Positions 42,752-51,255 of a DNA stretch of 64,000 nt are shown here, one piece after another. Under the pieces are notes generated by a model that saw nothing but the letters and a program-made list of their open reading frames with translations, was not told the origin of the DNA and did no database searches. Position 1 is the first letter of the stretch. Each line of letters begins with the position of its first letter. Location: contig NZ_JABEPP010000001.1 in the NCBI RefSeq assembly GCF_013044135.1, positions 186,001 to 250,000 on the forward strand. The letters run 5' to 3'. Both the position numbers and the translations under genes were made by a program. This DNA comes from Enterovirga aerilata (GTDB taxonomy: Bacteria > Pseudomonadota > Alphaproteobacteria > Rhizobiales > Beijerinckiaceae).

Positions 42752-43585
42752 ATGAGTCCCGGCGCCGCGGTGTCGCCCGCACCCGACCCGATCCTCGCAG
42801 TCAACAACATCGAGGTCATCTACGATCACGTGATCCTTGTCCTGAAGGGCGTCTCACTCGAGGTGCCGCGCGGCGGCATCGTGGCGCTGCTCGGCGCCAA
42901 CGGGGCCGGCAAGACGACGACCCTGAAGGCGATCTCCAGCCTTCTCAGGGCGGAGCGCGGCGACGTGACGAAGGGTTCGATCACCTTCGCGGGCGAGCGG
43001 GTGGACAGGCTCTCGCCGGACGATCTCGTTCGGCGCGGCTGCATCCAGGTGCTCGAGGGGCGGCACTGCTTCGGCCACCTGACGATCGAGGAGAACCTCC
43101 TGACGGGGGCCTATACGCGCCGTGACGGCAACGCGGCGATCAGGCGCGACCTGGAGGCCGTCTACGAGACGTTCCCGCGTCTGCGGCAGCGCCGCTCGGC
43201 GATGGCCGGCTACACGTCGGGCGGCGAGCAGCAGATGTGCGCGATCGGCCGCGCCATCATGTCCAAGCCGAAGATGATCCTGCTCGACGAGCCGTCGATG
43301 GGCCTCGCGCCGCAGATCGTGGAGGAGATCTTCGAGATCGTCCGCGACCTGAACACGAAGCAGGGGGTGTCCTTCCTGCTGGCCGAGCAGAATACCAACA
43401 TGGCGCTCCGCTATGCGACCTACGGCTATATCCTGGAGACCGGCCGCGTCGTGATGGACGGTCCGGCCGAGAGCCTGCGCGAGAACGAGGACGTCAAGGA
43501 ATTCTACCTCGGCGTGGCCGAGGGCGGGCAGCGCAGCTTCCGCAACGTGAAGAGCTACAAGCGCCGCAAGCGCTGGCTGGCGTGA
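42752..43585 (+). CDS. ABC transporter ATP-binding protein (LivF-type), second system, 277 aa
   Basis: Walker A is GANGAGKTT, the signature SGGEQQMCAIGRAIM, Walker B MILLDEPSMGLAP and the switch region LLAEQNTNMALR. A basic tail (KSYKRRKRWLA) extends past the usual LivF end. ATG 42752 is supported by AAGGGGAG; two earlier in-frame ATGs at 42734 and 42737 are weaker. It is the only ATPase of this second cluster, so the importer as drawn here is missing LivG. Confidence 0.92.
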   Translation: MSPGAAVSPAPDPILAVNNIEVIYDHVILVLKGVSLEVPRGGIVALLGANGAGKTTTLKAISSLLRAERGDVTKGSITFAGERVDRLSPDDLVRRGCIQVLEGRHCFGHLTIEENLLTGAYTRRDGNAAIRRDLEAVYETFPRLRQRRSAMAGYTSGGEQQMCAIGRAIMSKPKMILLDEPSMGLAPQIVEEIFEIVRDLNTKQGVSFLLAEQNTNMALRYATYGYILETGRVVMDGPAESLRENEDVKEFYLGVAEGGQRSFRNVKSYKRRKRWLA

Positions 43586-43962
43586 TCCTCAGAGCATCGA
43601 GCCACGGCGGGGCGGGTCGAGGCTGAAATTTCGACGGTTCGGCCGCCCGGAACTCTGGCGCGTGTCGAGCTGGCCTGGCCGCCGCGATGCCAGGACGGAC
43701 CTTGTTGGCTCGATGCTGCGGTTCATCCGCCCGGCGCCGGGGCAGACCCCGACCGGCTCGTCGATCACCGTCCGGAGCAAGCGGCCCCGGGGCCGCGGCC
43801 GATCCCGGGGCAGGCGGCGCGTGCCGGGACGACCGCGACCAGCTTGCGGCCTGCATCCCCTCCGGCCGTCACGACCGGGTTTCCGCTTCTCGGCGGCTGC
43901 GGCATCTCGCGCCGGAGAGAAAGTCGTCCCGCCGCCCCTTGAAACCCCGCCGAGCCGGGAGC
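43586..43962. other. Non-coding gap between LivF and DUF2852 genes
   Basis: About 380 bases without a supported gene. It is GC-rich, with short open frames lacking ribosome binding sites or family character. The end of the LivF transcript and the promoter of the DUF2852 gene should lie here. The gap ends at the palindrome 43963-43987, listed separately. Confidence 0.55.
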
Positions 43963-43987
43963 ATGTGAATGTTGTTGACATTCACAT
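43963..43987. promoter_or_regulatory. Strong inverted repeat just upstream of the DUF2852 gene
   Basis: ATGTGAATGT (43963-43972) and ACATTCACAT (43978-43987) form a perfect 10-base inverted repeat around TGTTG. It ends 14 bases before the ATG at 44002. The AT-rich arms stand out in this genome, and TTGACA (43975-43980) overlaps the right arm. It could be an operator for a dimeric repressor or a hairpin at the mRNA start. No regulator is encoded nearby. Confidence 0.6.
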
Positions 43988-44001
43988 CGGGAGCTTCCCC
44001 C

Positions 44002-44451
44002 ATGTACTCTGCCTCGTCCTCCGGCTGGAATGCCGGTGCGGCTGCCGCCCAAGCTCCGTCGCGCCCGTGCTCCTCGCGCCGGCCGCTGGAGATCGTCGGC
44101 GTCGTGTTCATGTTCCTCTATTTCTGGCCGCTCGCGGTCACCTATCTGGTCTGGAAGTTCATGGGCTATCCGGTGCCGCACGAGCTGCGTCGCACTGTCG
44201 AGGAGAACGTGCTCAACCCGCTGCGCAACATGCGGTGGGGCGCACCGTCCTCCTTCGCCGGCACGGGCAACCTCGCCTTCGACGAGTATCGCCGCTCCGA
44301 GCTCGAGCGGCTCGAGCGTGAGCGCCGCCGCCTCGACGAGGAGGCGCGCGAGTTCCGCGACTTCGTCGAGGAGCTGAAGCGGGCCAAGGACCGCGAGGAA
44401 TTCGACGCCTACATGGCGCGGCGCCGGAATTCCGGCCCGACCACGGCCTGA
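44002..44451 (+). CDS. DUF2852 domain membrane protein, 149 aa
   Basis: One hydrophobic helix ([20 protein letters not shown], about residues 31-50) is followed by a cytoplasmic coiled coil that begins [20 protein letters not shown] and ends [20 protein letters not shown]. This is the DUF2852 layout known from Hyphomicrobiales; its function is unknown. ATG 44002 is preferred over an upstream GTG/ATG because GGGAGC lies before it and the inverted repeat 43963-43987 is then non-coding. A terminator-like hairpin follows. Confidence 0.85.
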   Translation: MYSASSSGWNAGAAAAQAPSRPCSSRRPLEIVGVVFMFLYFWPLAVTYLVWKFMGYPVPHELRRTVEENVLNPLRNMRWGAPSSFAGTGNLAFDEYRRSELERLERERRRLDEEAREFRDFVEELKRAKDREEFDAYMARRRNSGPTTA

Positions 44452-44458
44452 TCTGCAG

Positions 44459-44488
44459 GAGGAGCCGGGTGGCGCCGCCCGGCTCCTC
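44459..44488 (+). terminator. Hairpin terminator after DUF2852 gene
   Basis: GAGGAGCCGGG (44459-44469) pairs with CCCGGCTCCTC (44478-44488), an 11-base stem with an eight-base loop, followed by TCTCGTCTT. It begins eight bases after the stop codon at 44451. The T-content after the stem is modest, so it is a likely but not textbook Rho-independent terminator. Confidence 0.6.
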
Positions 44489-44584
44489 TCTCGTCTTGCA
44501 GGCGTCATATTTGACGCCTTCCCGCACGCGGCGGTAAACGACGGCATCTCGGCCGGCCTCGGGTCGGCCGGCGAAGGGTCGCTC

Positions 44585-45835
44585 ATGTCCGAAATCGCGG
44601 GTCCTGCGCCGCGTCATCCCACAATCGGTGTCCGGGTCGGTTCCGTCATGGTCGGCGGGGGCGCGCCCATCGTCGTCCAGTCGATGACGAACACCGACAC
44701 GGCGGATGTCGATTCGACGGTCGCCCAGGTCTCGGCGCTCGCCCGGGCCGGTTCGGAGATCGTCCGCATCACGGTCGATCGTGACGAGGCGGCCGCGGCC
44801 GTGCCGAAGATCCGCGAGCGGCTCGACCGGATCGGGGTCTCGGTGCCGCTCGTCGGCGATTTCCACTATATCGGCCACAAGCTCCTCACTGACCATCCGG
44901 CCTGCGCGGAAGCGCTGGCCAAGTACCGGATCAACCCGGGCAATGTCGGCTTCAAGGAGAAGAAGGACCGGCAGTTTGGCGCCATCATCGAGCTCGCGGC
45001 GAAGCACGGCAAAGCCGTCCGCATCGGTGCGAACTGGGGCTCGCTCGACCAGGAGCTGCTCACCCATCTGATGGATGAGAACGCGAGGCTGCCGAACCCG
45101 GTCGATGCGCGCGCGATCACGCGCGAGGCGCTCGTCCAATCGGCGCTCCTCTCCGCTGCGCGGGCGGAAGAAATGGGGCTGCCGCGCGACCGCATCATCC
45201 TGTCCGCCAAGGTCTCCAACGTCCAGGACCTGATCGCCTGCTACCAGGACCTCGCCCGCCGCTCGGACTACGCGATCCATCTCGGCCTGACCGAGGCCGG
45301 CATGGGCTCCAAGGGCATCGTGGCCTCCTCGGCCGCGCTCGGGATTCTCCTGCAGCAGGGGATCGGCGACACGATCCGCGTCTCGCTCACGCCCGAGCCC
45401 GGCGGCGACCGCACGCTCGAGGTCAAGGTCGCGCAGGAGATCCTGCAGACCATGGGGTTCCGCACCTTCGTGCCGCTGGTCGCGGCCTGCCCCGGCTGCG
45501 GCCGCACGACCTCGACCGTGTTCCAGGAACTCGCCCGCGACATCCAGGATTGGATCCAGGTCTCGATGCCGGACTGGAAGCGGACCTATCCGGGCGTCGA
45601 GAACCTGAACGTCGCCGTGATGGGCTGCATCGTGAACGGCCCGGGCGAATCGAAGCATGCCGATATCGGCATTTCGCTCCCCGGCACGGGCGAGAGTCCG
45701 ACCGCGCCGGTCTTCATCGACGGGCGCAAGGCCATGACCCTGCGCGGCCCGACGCTCGCGCAGGACTTCAAGTCGCTCGTGGCGGATTACATCGAGCGGC
45801 GCTACGGCACGGCGGCGCGCGACGCGGCCGAATAG
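44585..45835 (+). CDS. ispG: 4-hydroxy-3-methylbut-2-enyl-diphosphate synthase (flavodoxin)
   Basis: Full-length IspG/GcpE, 416 aa. It turns methylerythritol cyclodiphosphate into HMBPP in the MEP isoprenoid pathway, using a [4Fe-4S] cluster. The TIM-barrel part holds [18 protein letters not shown] and [10 protein letters not shown]. The cluster-binding C-terminal part has ACPGCGR (two cysteines), [17 protein letters not shown] (third cysteine) and a nearby Glu. The protein is of the short bacterial type without the insertion seen in plants. It is transcribed alone, downstream of a terminator, ahead of kup. Confidence 0.96.
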   Translation: MSEIAGPAPRHPTIGVRVGSVMVGGGAPIVVQSMTNTDTADVDSTVAQVSALARAGSEIVRITVDRDEAAAAVPKIRERLDRIGVSVPLVGDFHYIGHKLLTDHPACAEALAKYRINPGNVGFKEKKDRQFGAIIELAAKHGKAVRIGANWGSLDQELLTHLMDENARLPNPVDARAITREALVQSALLSAARAEEMGLPRDRIILSAKVSNVQDLIACYQDLARRSDYAIHLGLTEAGMGSKGIVASSAALGILLQQGIGDTIRVSLTPEPGGDRTLEVKVAQEILQTMGFRTFVPLVAACPGCGRTTSTVFQELARDIQDWIQVSMPDWKRTYPGVENLNVAVMGCIVNGPGESKHADIGISLPGTGESPTAPVFIDGRKAMTLRGPTLAQDFKSLVADYIERRYGTAARDAAE

Positions 45836-45982
45836 AGCGCCCCACCTCCGCGGGAACACTCCCATGCGCCCGAGTCTTGTGGTGGGGCCCGGCGGCGAAA
45901 CCTCCCGGAGGGATCGCGGCCAGGCAGGCGGCGCCGCGGCGCCCGGCATGCGGGCGCGCAGGCGGTCCTGGCGGGGCTGACC

Positions 45983-47914
45983 ATGGCTCAGGAGGCGGCC
46001 GTCGCGAACGGTCATCCCGACTCTCCTGCTCCGGCGGAGAGCGCCGTCCCGGGCGGGCACCACAAGGCCGGCTTCTGGACGCTCGCGCTCGGCTCGGTCG
46101 GGGTCGTCTACGGCGATATCGGCACCAGCCCGCTCTACGCCTTCCGCGAGGCGGTGCATACGGCCCGCTCGGACGGGGTGATCACGCCGGACGAAGTCTA
46201 TGGCGTGATCTCGCTGATCCTGTGGACGCTGACGCTCATCGTCACGATCAAATACGTGACGATCGTGCTGCGGATGGACAACAAGGGGGAGGGCGGCGGG
46301 CTCTCTCTCATGGCTCTCGCCCGGCAGGCGACGGGGGGGAGCTTCGTCCTCCTGGCGCTCGGCGTGCTCGGGGCATCGCTGTTCTATGGAGACGCGATGG
46401 TCACGCCGGCCATCTCGGTCCTGTCCGCCGTCGAAGGCCTGAAGCTCGTCACGCCCGCCTTCGAGCCCTACATCCTGCCGATCACCATCGGCATCCTGCT
46501 CGCGATGTTCCTGGTCCAGAGCCACGGCACGGCGCGGGTGGCGGCCTTTTTCGGGCCGATCATGGTGGCCTGGTTCTTGACCATCGGGCTTTCGGCGCTG
46601 CCGCACATCGCCGGCCACCCCGAGATCTTCCACGCGTTCAACCCCTATTACGGGGTCGAGTACCTGTTCACCCACGGTCACGGCGCGCTGGTCGCGCTCG
46701 GCGCCGTGTTCCTGGCGGTGACGGGCGCGGAGGCGCTCTTCGCCGATCTTGGCCATTTCGGGCGCAAGCCCATCCAGCGCGCCTGGTTCTTCCTCGTCTT
46801 CCCGTGCCTCGCGCTGAACTATCTGGGCCAGGGCTCGCTCGTGCTGCAGGACGCGGAGGCCGCGGCCGATCCCTTCTTCAGGCTCGTGCCCGAATGGGCG
46901 CTGCTTCCGCTCGTCGTGCTTGCGACCTGCGCGACCGTCATCGCCGGCCAGGCCAATATCACCGGGGCCTTCTCGATGTCGCGCCAGGCGGTGCAGCTGG
47001 GGCTGCTGCCGCGGCTCGAGATACGCCACACCTCCGAGGCGCATTCGGGCCAGATCTATCTGCCGCAGATCAACTTCTTGCTGCTTGTCGGGGTGATCAT
47101 CCTGGTTCTCGCCTTCAGGTCCTCCTCGGCGCTGGCAGCCGCCTACGGCATCGCCGTGACCGGGACCATGCTGATCACCGGCACGATGGCCTTCATCGTC
47201 GCGCGCCGGGTCTGGAAATGGAGCACGCCGGTGGCGGTGCTCGTGATCGTGCCCTTCCTCCTCCTGGAACTCACGTTCCTTGGCGCGAACATGATCAAGG
47301 TCCTGGACGGAGGCTATGTCCCGCTCATGCTGGCGGCGGTCCTGACCCTCATCATGGCAACCTGGATCAAGGGCACCCGCATCCTCTTCGACAAGACCCG
47401 CAAGACGGACGTGCCGCTCGCGGAGCTGGTCGGCATGCTCGAGCGCAGCCCGCCGCACCGGGTGAAGGGCACCGCGGTCTTCCTCACGAGCGACCCCGCC
47501 ACGGCGCCCTCCGCGCTGCTCCACAACCTCAAGCACAACAAGGTGCTGCACGAGAGGAACGTGGTGCTGACGGTACGGTCGATGGATACGCCGCGCGTGG
47601 CCCCCGAGGAGCGGATCTCGATCGAGCAGCTCGGCGACGCGTTCTGGCGCGTGCAGATGATGTTCGGCTACATGGAGACGCCGAACATCCCGCGCAGCAT
47701 GGCGCTGCTCAGGAAGCTGGGCTTCAAGTTCGACATCATGGGAACGTCGTTCTTCCTGTCCCGGCGCTCGATCCGACCGGCCGTGCGCTCCTCGATGCCG
47801 CTCTGGCAGGACAAGCTGTTCATCGCGCTCGCGCGCAGCGCCTCCGACGCCACCGACTTCTTCCAGATCCCGACCGGGCGCGTCGTCGAGGTCGGCACGC
47901 AGGTCACAATCTGA
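45983..47914 (+). CDS. kup: Potassium transporter Kup
   Basis: A 643-residue KUP/HAK/KT potassium uptake protein with about twelve membrane segments. [20 protein letters not shown] is the diagnostic N-terminal motif, and [12 protein letters not shown] and [11 protein letters not shown] follow. The cytoplasmic C-terminal domain (about residues 480-643) is present, so the protein is complete. It imports K+ with protons and is not itself regulated by visible cis-elements. It ends 25 bases before mtgA, which may be co-transcribed. Confidence 0.96.
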   Translation: MAQEAAVANGHPDSPAPAESAVPGGHHKAGFWTLALGSVGVVYGDIGTSPLYAFREAVHTARSDGVITPDEVYGVISLILWTLTLIVTIKYVTIVLRMDNKGEGGGLSLMALARQATGGSFVLLALGVLGASLFYGDAMVTPAISVLSAVEGLKLVTPAFEPYILPITIGILLAMFLVQSHGTARVAAFFGPIMVAWFLTIGLSALPHIAGHPEIFHAFNPYYGVEYLFTHGHGALVALGAVFLAVTGAEALFADLGHFGRKPIQRAWFFLVFPCLALNYLGQGSLVLQDAEAAADPFFRLVPEWALLPLVVLATCATVIAGQANITGAFSMSRQAVQLGLLPRLEIRHTSEAHSGQIYLPQINFLLLVGVIILVLAFRSSSALAAAYGIAVTGTMLITGTMAFIVARRVWKWSTPVAVLVIVPFLLLELTFLGANMIKVLDGGYVPLMLAAVLTLIMATWIKGTRILFDKTRKTDVPLAELVGMLERSPPHRVKGTAVFLTSDPATAPSALLHNLKHNKVLHERNVVLTVRSMDTPRVAPEERISIEQLGDAFWRVQMMFGYMETPNIPRSMALLRKLGFKFDIMGTSFFLSRRSIRPAVRSSMPLWQDKLFIALARSASDATDFFQIPTGRVVEVGTQVTI

Positions 47915-47939
47915 GCCCAGCCGCGGGAGCCCAGCTGCC

Positions 47940-48599
47940 ATGAGGCGGCTCGTCCGCCTCCTGCTCGTCGTCGCGCTCGTCTATCCGGCGTTCGTTCTCG
48001 CGCTCGCGCTCGCCTATATCGTCGTGCCCCCGGTCTCGACCCTGATGCTCGCCCGCTGGCTCTCCGGTGAGAGCGTGGCCCGCAGCTACGTGTCGCTGGC
48101 GCAGATCTCGCCCCAGCTTCCCGCGGCCGTCATCGCCTCGGAGGACGCCCGGTTCTGCCAGCATGGCGGCGTCGACTGGAGCGCCCTGCACGAGGTGATC
48201 ACGGACGAGGAAGGTCCGAGCCGGGGCGCCTCCACCATCCCGATGCAGGTCGCCAAGAACCTGTTCCTCTGGCCGTCCCGCTCCTATGTCCGCAAGGCGT
48301 TGGAGATCCCCCTCGCCATCGTCCTCGACCTCCTCTGGTCCAAACGGCGGATGATCGAGGTCTACCTGAACGTCGCCGAATGGGGGGAGGGGACGTTCGG
48401 GGCCGAGGCCGCCGCACGCAGGCATTTCGGGAAGGGCGCGCGCGAGCTCTCGCGGCGGGAGGCGGCGCTTCTCGCCGCGGCCCTGCCGAACCCGCTCCTG
48501 CGCAATCCCGGACGGCCTTCGGGGCGACTCCGGGGCCTTGCCGGCCGCATCCAGGTCCGGATGGAAGGAACCCCGACCGACTGCCTCCGCCAGGGCTAA
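47940..48599 (+). CDS. mtgA: Monofunctional biosynthetic peptidoglycan transglycosylase
   Basis: 219 aa. One N-terminal membrane helix (residues 5-32) anchors a GT51 glycosyltransferase domain that polymerises lipid II into glycan strands outside the membrane. The catalytic Glu is in IASEDARFCQHGGVDW, and GASTIPMQVAKNLFLW and KRRMIEVYLNVAEWG are the remaining GT51 motifs. There is no transpeptidase domain. The protein ends soon after the catalytic domain. Its tail is short but typical. Confidence 0.95.
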   Translation: MRRLVRLLLVVALVYPAFVLALALAYIVVPPVSTLMLARWLSGESVARSYVSLAQISPQLPAAVIASEDARFCQHGGVDWSALHEVITDEEGPSRGASTIPMQVAKNLFLWPSRSYVRKALEIPLAIVLDLLWSKRRMIEVYLNVAEWGEGTFGAEAAARRHFGKGARELSRREAALLAAALPNPLLRNPGRPSGRLRGLAGRIQVRMEGTPTDCLRQG

Positions 48600-48639
48600 G
48601 GCGCTCCGGAGAACGCTCTAGCCAGAACCGGCGCGCACC

Positions 48640-48645
48640 TATATA
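48640..48645 (+). promoter_or_regulatory. Candidate -10 element of rpmF
   Basis: TATATA, within CTATATAAG, is the only AT-rich stretch between mtgA and rpmF and looks like an alphaproteobacterial -10 box. No clear -35 hexamer lies 17 bases upstream. It is 71 bases before the rpmF GTG start. Its role is an inference. Confidence 0.35.
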
Positions 48646-48716
48646 AGCCCGCCAATCCGGAAGATGCCTGCACGCCTCCCGCCCGCGCGGGAGCGCTTGC
48701 GTTTGGAGACAGCAAC

Positions 48717-48902
48717 GTGGCCGTTCCGAAGCGAAAGACCTCGCCGATGAAGCGCGGCATGCGCCGCTCGGCGGATGCCCTCAAGGCCCCGACCTATGTC
48801 GAGGACAAGGATTCGGGCGAGCTGCGCCGCCCGCATCATGTCGACCTGAAGACCGGCATGTATCGCGGCCGCCAGGTGCTCGCCGTCAAGTCGAAGGATT
48901 GA
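48717..48902 (+). CDS. rpmF: 50S ribosomal protein L32
   Basis: 61 aa, alphaproteobacterial L32 type: [20 protein letters not shown], then [20 protein letters not shown]. The zinc-binding cysteines of some L32 forms are absent, as usual in this class. The start is a GTG at 48717 preceded by TTTGGAGACAGC. It is a structural part of the large subunit. A stem-loop follows (48924-48962). The gene stands alone rather than in the plsX/fabH order common elsewhere. Confidence 0.96.
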   Translation: MAVPKRKTSPMKRGMRRSADALKAPTYVEDKDSGELRRPHHVDLKTGMYRGRQVLAVKSKD

Positions 48903-48923
48903 GGGCGGAGGCCCTCTCGGCGC

Positions 48924-48962
48924 GCCCGCGTCGCAACTGGCCGGTTTTCGGCCGGCGCGGGC
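48924..48962. terminator. Compound stem-loop downstream of rpmF
   Basis: The outer arms GCCCGCG (48924-48930) and CGCGGGC (48956-48962) enclose an inner hairpin GGCCG-GTTTT-CGGCC (48939-48953). It lies between the rpmF stop codon (48902) and the stop codon of the convergent 85-residue gene (48980). It has no T-run but could end transcription from either side. Confidence 0.4.
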
Positions 48963-48979
48963 CAGGTCAGATCAGCAGC

Positions 48980-49237
48980 TCAAATCAGGCAGTCGAGCCG
49001 CGCCTGCGCGGGTTCGCTTCGCCGGGCGTAGGCGCTCGTCGCGGTCTCGGGGGCGGCCGAGCGGGCCTGCCTGTAGGCGGGAAGCCGGCGCTCGCAGGCG
49101 ATCAGCTGGGCCAGGAAATACGCTTCGGGCCGATCCGATCCGTGCGGCGGACGCGGCGTTGCGAGCGGGACGAGGGCGCGCGAGCGCGGATTGCCCGCTT
49201 GGGCTTCCTCGGGGTCGGCCAGGTGCTGATCCGTCAT
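48980..49237 (-). CDS. Small conserved-looking hypothetical protein, 85 aa
   Basis: The C-terminal half (YFLAQLIACERRLPAYRQAR, then APETATSAYARR) is the recognisable part of a short protein common in Hyphomicrobiales; the N-terminal half is acidic and proline-rich. No membrane helix or signal peptide. GGAGGGAGG lies just before the ATG at 49237, a strong ribosome binding site, which supports translation. Function unknown. It converges with rpmF. Confidence 0.7.
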   Translation of the reverse strand: MTDQHLADPEEAQAGNPRSRALVPLATPRPPHGSDRPEAYFLAQLIACERRLPAYRQARSAAPETATSAYARRSEPAQARLDCLI

Positions 49238-49409
49238 GGGACGCCTCCCTCCTCGAGCCCGTCTCCTCGCAAGCGATCGGCCAGATTTTACGAGACCTTA
49301 ACGACACTTACCGCATCGTTTCGGCACGTTCCACGCCGAACGAACCCCCTTCCGCCCGAATCGTTCCAGGATGAGGCGAGGGCCCGCTCGGCACCGCCAG
49401 GACTGCGCG

Positions 49410-51098
49410 ATGTCGGGCCTTGCCCAGCCGAGACTCCCGGACCATCTGCCGTCCGATCCGCGCGGCATCCTGACCTCGATCGGCGTCGCCGTCTATGACT
49501 GGGACATCGCGGCCGACCGGCTGACCTGGGCGCCGAACGCGGCGGAGGTCATCGGCCTGCAGGACCTCTCCGCCTTCTCCAGCGGGCGAGACTTCGCCGG
49601 CATCGTCGAGCCCGGCTCCGGCATCGCGCGCAGCGAAGCGATCCTCGGCTCGGCCGTGCGGGACGAGGGCTCGGGCGTGCCCTATTCCACCCGGTATGCC
49701 GTCCGGCCGACGCCGCACCGCCTCATCCTGGTCGAGGATACGGGGCGCTGGTACGCGGGTGCGGACGGGCGGCCGGCCGTGGCGCACGGCATGCTCCGGA
49801 TATCGCAGGCCGAATCGGAGGGGCAGGCGCATGAAGGCCCCGGCCAGCGCGAGCGCACGGCCTTCCTGAGGCAGATCGCCGGAGACGTCGGCGAGGCGAG
49901 CCGCTCCAGAAGGCCGCTCACCGTCTTCGCCATCGCGATCGAGAACCTGTCGCAGCTCAACGACGAGCTCGGCTTCGACGGCGCCGACCAGGTCGTGCAG
50001 GAAGTCCTCGCGCGCATGCGGGTCGTGATGCGACGGCGTGACGGCTTCACCCGCTATTCGGGCAACCGCTTCGCCCTGGCCCTGCGCGCCTGCCCGCCGG
50101 ATCAGGCCCGCATCGCGGCGGAGCGGCTGAACGCCGCGGTCTCGGGCGCTCCCGTCGCCACGGCGCAAGGCCCGGTGGCGGTGCGCATCCTCATCGGCGG
50201 GGCGACCGCGCCGGACCACGCGCTCGACGCCGCGGGTCTGCTGCGCCGCGCCGAGCAGAGCCTCGCGGTCGTCAAGCGCCGCTCCGGCGCGAGCTTCGTC
50301 CATTACGATCCCGAGATCTTCCGCTCCGGGGAGCGTCCGGCCGGCAGCCAGGGCGCGCTCGACGTGATCGGCCTTCTGAACGCCCGCCGCATCGCCTTCG
50401 CCCGGCAGCCGGTCGTGGATGCGAGCACGCGGGAGGTCGTCTTCAGCGAGGCGCTTCTGCGGATAACAGGAGAGGACGGGCGGGTCGCCACCGCCGGGGA
50501 CGTCGTGCCGGCCATGGAGCGGAGCGGCCTCGTGCCGCTCGTCGACATGCGGATCCTGGAACTCGCGGCGGAACGGCTCGCGCGCCACCCGGAGGAGCGG
50601 CTCTCGGTCAACATCTCGCCTCTGACACTGGAGAGCCCGGACTGGCTCGCGACGCTGGCCGCGCATGTCGGCCGCCGCTCCGACATCGCGTCCAGGCTCA
50701 TCGTCGAGGTGACCGAGACGGTGGCGATCCGCGACCCGGACATGGCCAGGCGCAAGCTCGACGCCATGAAGGCGCTGGGCGTGACGATCGCGATCGACGA
50801 TTTCGGGGCCGGCCATACTTCGTTCCGGCACCTGCGCAACTTCCCGGTCGACATCGTGAAGATCGACGGGGCCTTCATCCAGAACCTGTCGCGCTCGACC
50901 AACGACCGCTTCTTCGTCCAGACCCTCATCGACCTCGCCCATCACCTCGGGCTCTCGACGGTCGCCGAATGGGTCGAGGACGAGGAGACCGCCCGCATGC
51001 TCGCCAAATGGGGCGTCGACTACCTGCAGGGCGACTATTGCGGTCTGCCGCGGCTCTCGCTCGAGGCTCCCCCGCGCGAGGCCGCCCGGGTCGCCTGA
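49410..51098 (+). CDS. PAS / degenerate GGDEF / EAL protein, 562 aa
   Basis: The N-terminal part (about residues 20-130) looks like a PAS sensor. A GGDEF-fold domain follows at about 150-300 but its signature is replaced by SGNRF (217-221), so it should not make c-di-GMP. The EAL domain (about 315-550) keeps Glu347 in SEALLRI, AIDDFGAGHTSF, Lys484 in IVKIDGAF and VAEWVEDEE, with GDYCGLP near the end. It is therefore a likely phosphodiesterase, although the second EAL acidic region deviates slightly (AEWVED for AEGVED). ATG 49410 has AGGA upstream; ATG 49371 is an alternative. No membrane helix. Confidence 0.88.
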   Translation: MSGLAQPRLPDHLPSDPRGILTSIGVAVYDWDIAADRLTWAPNAAEVIGLQDLSAFSSGRDFAGIVEPGSGIARSEAILGSAVRDEGSGVPYSTRYAVRPTPHRLILVEDTGRWYAGADGRPAVAHGMLRISQAESEGQAHEGPGQRERTAFLRQIAGDVGEASRSRRPLTVFAIAIENLSQLNDELGFDGADQVVQEVLARMRVVMRRRDGFTRYSGNRFALALRACPPDQARIAAERLNAAVSGAPVATAQGPVAVRILIGGATAPDHALDAAGLLRRAEQSLAVVKRRSGASFVHYDPEIFRSGERPAGSQGALDVIGLLNARRIAFARQPVVDASTREVVFSEALLRITGEDGRVATAGDVVPAMERSGLVPLVDMRILELAAERLARHPEERLSVNISPLTLESPDWLATLAAHVGRRSDIASRLIVEVTETVAIRDPDMARRKLDAMKALGVTIAIDDFGAGHTSFRHLRNFPVDIVKIDGAFIQNLSRSTNDRFFVQTLIDLAHHLGLSTVAEWVEDEETARMLAKWGVDYLQGDYCGLPRLSLEAPPREAARVA

Positions 51099-51255
51099 TT
51101 CCGCCGGGCGGAGGCTCCGGGCCGGCCAGATCCGGGTTCCCGGCAGCAGCCGCAATCCCGGGCTGGCCCAGAAGGCTTACTTGCGGGCGCAGACAATCAC
51201 GCTCAGGATAGCTCCCAGGCGATCGTCACTTCCGGCTCTCGTAGAGGAGCTTCAG

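Noticed and set aside
44213-44451. Possible coiled-coil repeat expansion at the end of the DUF2852 gene
   Set aside because: The Glu/Arg-rich heptads are the normal cytoplasmic coiled coil of this family and not a tandem DNA repeat.
44213-47941. A 1242-codon open frame on the minus strand across ispG and kup
   Set aside because: Its product is a low-complexity Arg/Glu/Asp/His-rich sequence without domains. It lies antisense to two well-recognised genes. Long antisense frames are expected when third codon positions are almost all G or C.
45550-47943. A 797-codon plus-strand frame overlapping ispG and kup
   Set aside because: It is an out-of-frame shadow of kup with very biased Arg/Ala/Gly content, no ribosome binding site and no family match.
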